Positions 5,511 through 6,613 of a stretch of 6,613 nucleotides of DNA are shown here, piece after piece. Origin of the DNA: an uncultured Clostridia bacterium (lineage in GTDB: Bacteria > Bacillota > Clostridia > UBA1381); the NCBI GenBank assembly GCA_934481375.1, contig CAKSPN010000102.1:1-6613 (forward strand), in the 5' to 3' direction. Every line of letters starts with the position of its first letter. Position 1 is the first letter of the stretch. A program made the position numbers and the translations under genes. The notes under the pieces are model-generated. The model did no database searches, was not told the DNA's origin, and saw nothing but the letters and a program-made list of their open reading frames with translations.

Positions 5511-6581
5511 ATGAAGAAATTATTAATAAGTATTATAACGGCGGCGAGTATGCTTGTCGGAGCGTCCGGTGCATTTGCGGATAATACTTCAACCGTGCAG
5601 GTTGCAAATGACTCCAAGTCGCTTTCGTACAAATACACCGCAGGCTCAAAAGCGGAAACAACCAAGAATATAAGCGAGCTTTTCAATAAGCTTTCGGATA
5701 TAACCGTAAGGAACCGCGAAACGGTTCAGGAACTGAAAGTAACGAGCGCAAGCGCAGACGGAAGTGCGGTAGACTTTGTTCTTACTATGGTTGACGGTAC
5801 GGAAAATGCGGACGGGAAAGAAAAATCCGTTGTCGGAACATACAATATTGAAATTACGGGAGAGGGCGGAGAGGTAATATCGAAAATCGATGCCGGAACG
5901 GACGATATAGAAACGGATAATGCCGGAAAATACATAAAGAATATCAGTTTGGGAAAACTGAACACAGAGTCATCACTTGAAGAAAAAACATATAAGCTTA
6001 AAATCTCCGTTGCCGATACGGTATCGGAGCGTGATATAAATCTTGCAAAAGAGAACACGGAATGGGTTATAAAAGCAACGGCAGAGCAGAAAGCGGAACC
6101 TACTCCGACCCCGACAGCAACGGTTGCTCCGTCGGCAACACCGTCGGCAACGGTTGTACCCGAACAGGAAATGAAAGGTACAAAATATGTAGGCAAGGAC
6201 AAGGATATAATGCCGGGCAAATACATATTGACGGGAAACGGCGCTGTTAAGGTATATGACAGCAAAGACTCCGCAAAGACTGATATTGTTCTTACGGACG
6301 GCAAATCGGAGGCACCTGCGGGAGCTGTGGCAAGCTATGTGCTGACTCTTGCGGACGGCGATAAGGTGGAAATTTACGACCATATCAGCTTAAAGCCGTA
6401 TGATCAGAAATCATCGGCAACAGCCGCTCCGAGAGGAACAGCGGCGCCGGCAAAAGCGAAAAACAACAAAACAAACCCGAAAACGGGAGATGCCGCTCCT
6501 ATTGCGGCAGTATCCGCATTGGCGATAACGGCTTTGGGAATATTCGCATATATTGAATATTCAAAGAGAAAGAAAAACTAA
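5511..6581 (+). CDS. Secreted, sortase-anchored surface protein of unknown function (NPKTG sorting signal)
   Basis: The 356-residue product is built for export and cell-wall attachment. Residues 1-23 form a signal peptide: MKKLL, a hydrophobic core, then AFA before Asp24, the likely cleavage point. Residues 24-190 are a polar, strand-rich region with no motif I recognise. A Pro/Thr/Ala/Ser linker (about 196-217, with PTPTPT and PSATPSAT) leads to a compact segment at about 221-296 that includes GKDKDIMPGKYILTGNG (228-244) and LADGDKVEIYD (280-290). It recalls small 'DIxPGxYxL...DGDxIxI' modules of Firmicutes secreted proteins, but I cannot name it. A second low-complexity linker (300-321) precedes NPKTG (322-326), a hydrophobic segment (328-347) and the basic tail SKRKKN. 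That tripartite end is a sortase sorting signal, with Asn in place of the Leu of LPXTG. No function can be assigned. The ATG is supported by AAAGGAGA with a 10-11 nt spacer and a strong promoter. Confidence 0.88.
   Translation: MKKLLISIITAASMLVGASGAFADNTSTVQVANDSKSLSYKYTAGSKAETTKNISELFNKLSDITVRNRETVQELKVTSASADGSAVDFVLTMVDGTENADGKEKSVVGTYNIEITGEGGEVISKIDAGTDDIETDNAGKYIKNISLGKLNTESSLEEKTYKLKISVADTVSERDINLAKENTEWVIKATAEQKAEPTPTPTATVAPSATPSATVVPEQEMKGTKYVGKDKDIMPGKYILTGNGAVKVYDSKDSAKTDIVLTDGKSEAPAGAVASYVLTLADGDKVEIYDHISLKPYDQKSSATAAPRGTAAPAKAKNNKTNPKTGDAAPIAAVSALAITALGIFAYIEYSKRKKN
6117..6156 (+). repeat. Short direct repeats encoding the Pro/Ser/Ala/Thr linker
   Basis: CCGTCGGCAAC occurs at 6129-6139 and 6141-6151 (12-bp period, encoding PSAT twice), and GCAACGGTTG occurs at 6117-6126 and 6147-6156. 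These in-frame repeats lie in the linker of the surface protein and would let its length vary by whole four-residue units. Confidence 0.7.
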
Positions 6582-6599
6582 ATATTAAGAATTCCGGGG

Positions 6600-6607
6600 A
6601 AGGGGTG
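6600..6607 (+). promoter_or_regulatory. Possible ribosome binding site for a gene beyond the right edge
   Basis: AAGGGGTG (6600-6607) lies about 20 nt after the surface protein stop and 6 nt before the window end, which is a good distance for a start codon just outside. No hairpin terminator is visible between 6582 and 6613, so a co-transcribed gene downstream is plausible. The start codon itself is not in view. Confidence 0.35.
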
Positions 6608-6613
6608 CTGCAA

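Noticed and set aside
5726..6304. A 192-codon minus-strand open frame opposite the surface protein gene
   Set aside because: The translation is low-complexity Ser/Val/Phe-rich, as expected from the reverse of a Lys/Thr/Asp-rich gene. The + strand frame has a promoter, SD, signal peptide and sorting signal.
6582..6613. Terminator after the surface protein gene
   Set aside because: No inverted repeat of useful length is present before the window ends; the G-rich stretch is better explained as a ribosome binding site.

Overview
The window looks like a stretch of chromosome from an anaerobic, low-to-mid-GC Gram-positive bacterium of the Clostridia (an Oscillospiraceae/Lachnospiraceae-like gut lineage is my inference). 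The pointers are strong AGGAG-type ribosome binding sites, frequent GTG starts, compact A/T-rich intergenic gaps with hairpin terminators, a biotin-dependent Na+-pumping decarboxylase, and a cell-wall protein with an NPKTG sorting signal. I see no rRNA, tRNA, CRISPR array, insertion sequence or phage gene.

Layout, left to right. (1) Positions 1-2791 are the 3' part of a sodium-pump decarboxylase operon on the + strand. It holds the last 12 codons of a probable biotin carrier protein, the membrane beta subunit (76-1320) and the carboxyltransferase alpha subunit (1344-2753), and closes with a hairpin terminator (2760-2791). The alpha subunit has no biotin domain of its own, which fits a separate biotin carrier. 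Together these would move CO2 from oxaloacetate onto biotin and release it at the membrane subunit while exporting Na+. (2) Positions 2822-4128 are a two-gene + strand unit: proC (pyrroline-5-carboxylate reductase, last step of proline synthesis) and a GNAT N-acetyltransferase resembling the yeast Mpr1 type, which suggests a proline-related role. (3) A 35-nt perfect hairpin (4123-4157) separates this unit from a convergent minus-strand HD-domain dNTP triphosphohydrolase gene (4152-5345). The final Asn codon and TAA stop of both genes lie inside the two arms of this hairpin. (4) A 165-bp intergenic region (5346-5510) carries back-to-back promoters on either side of an A/T tract. The rightward one drives a secreted, probably sortase-anchored surface protein of unknown function (5511-6581). 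A possible ribosome binding site for a further gene sits at the right edge.

Most of the window is ordinary housekeeping and accessory metabolism. The points most worth a second look are the palindrome shared by two gene ends, the proC/Mpr1-like acetyltransferase pairing, the split subunit design and order of the decarboxylase operon, and the uncharacterised NPKTG surface protein.
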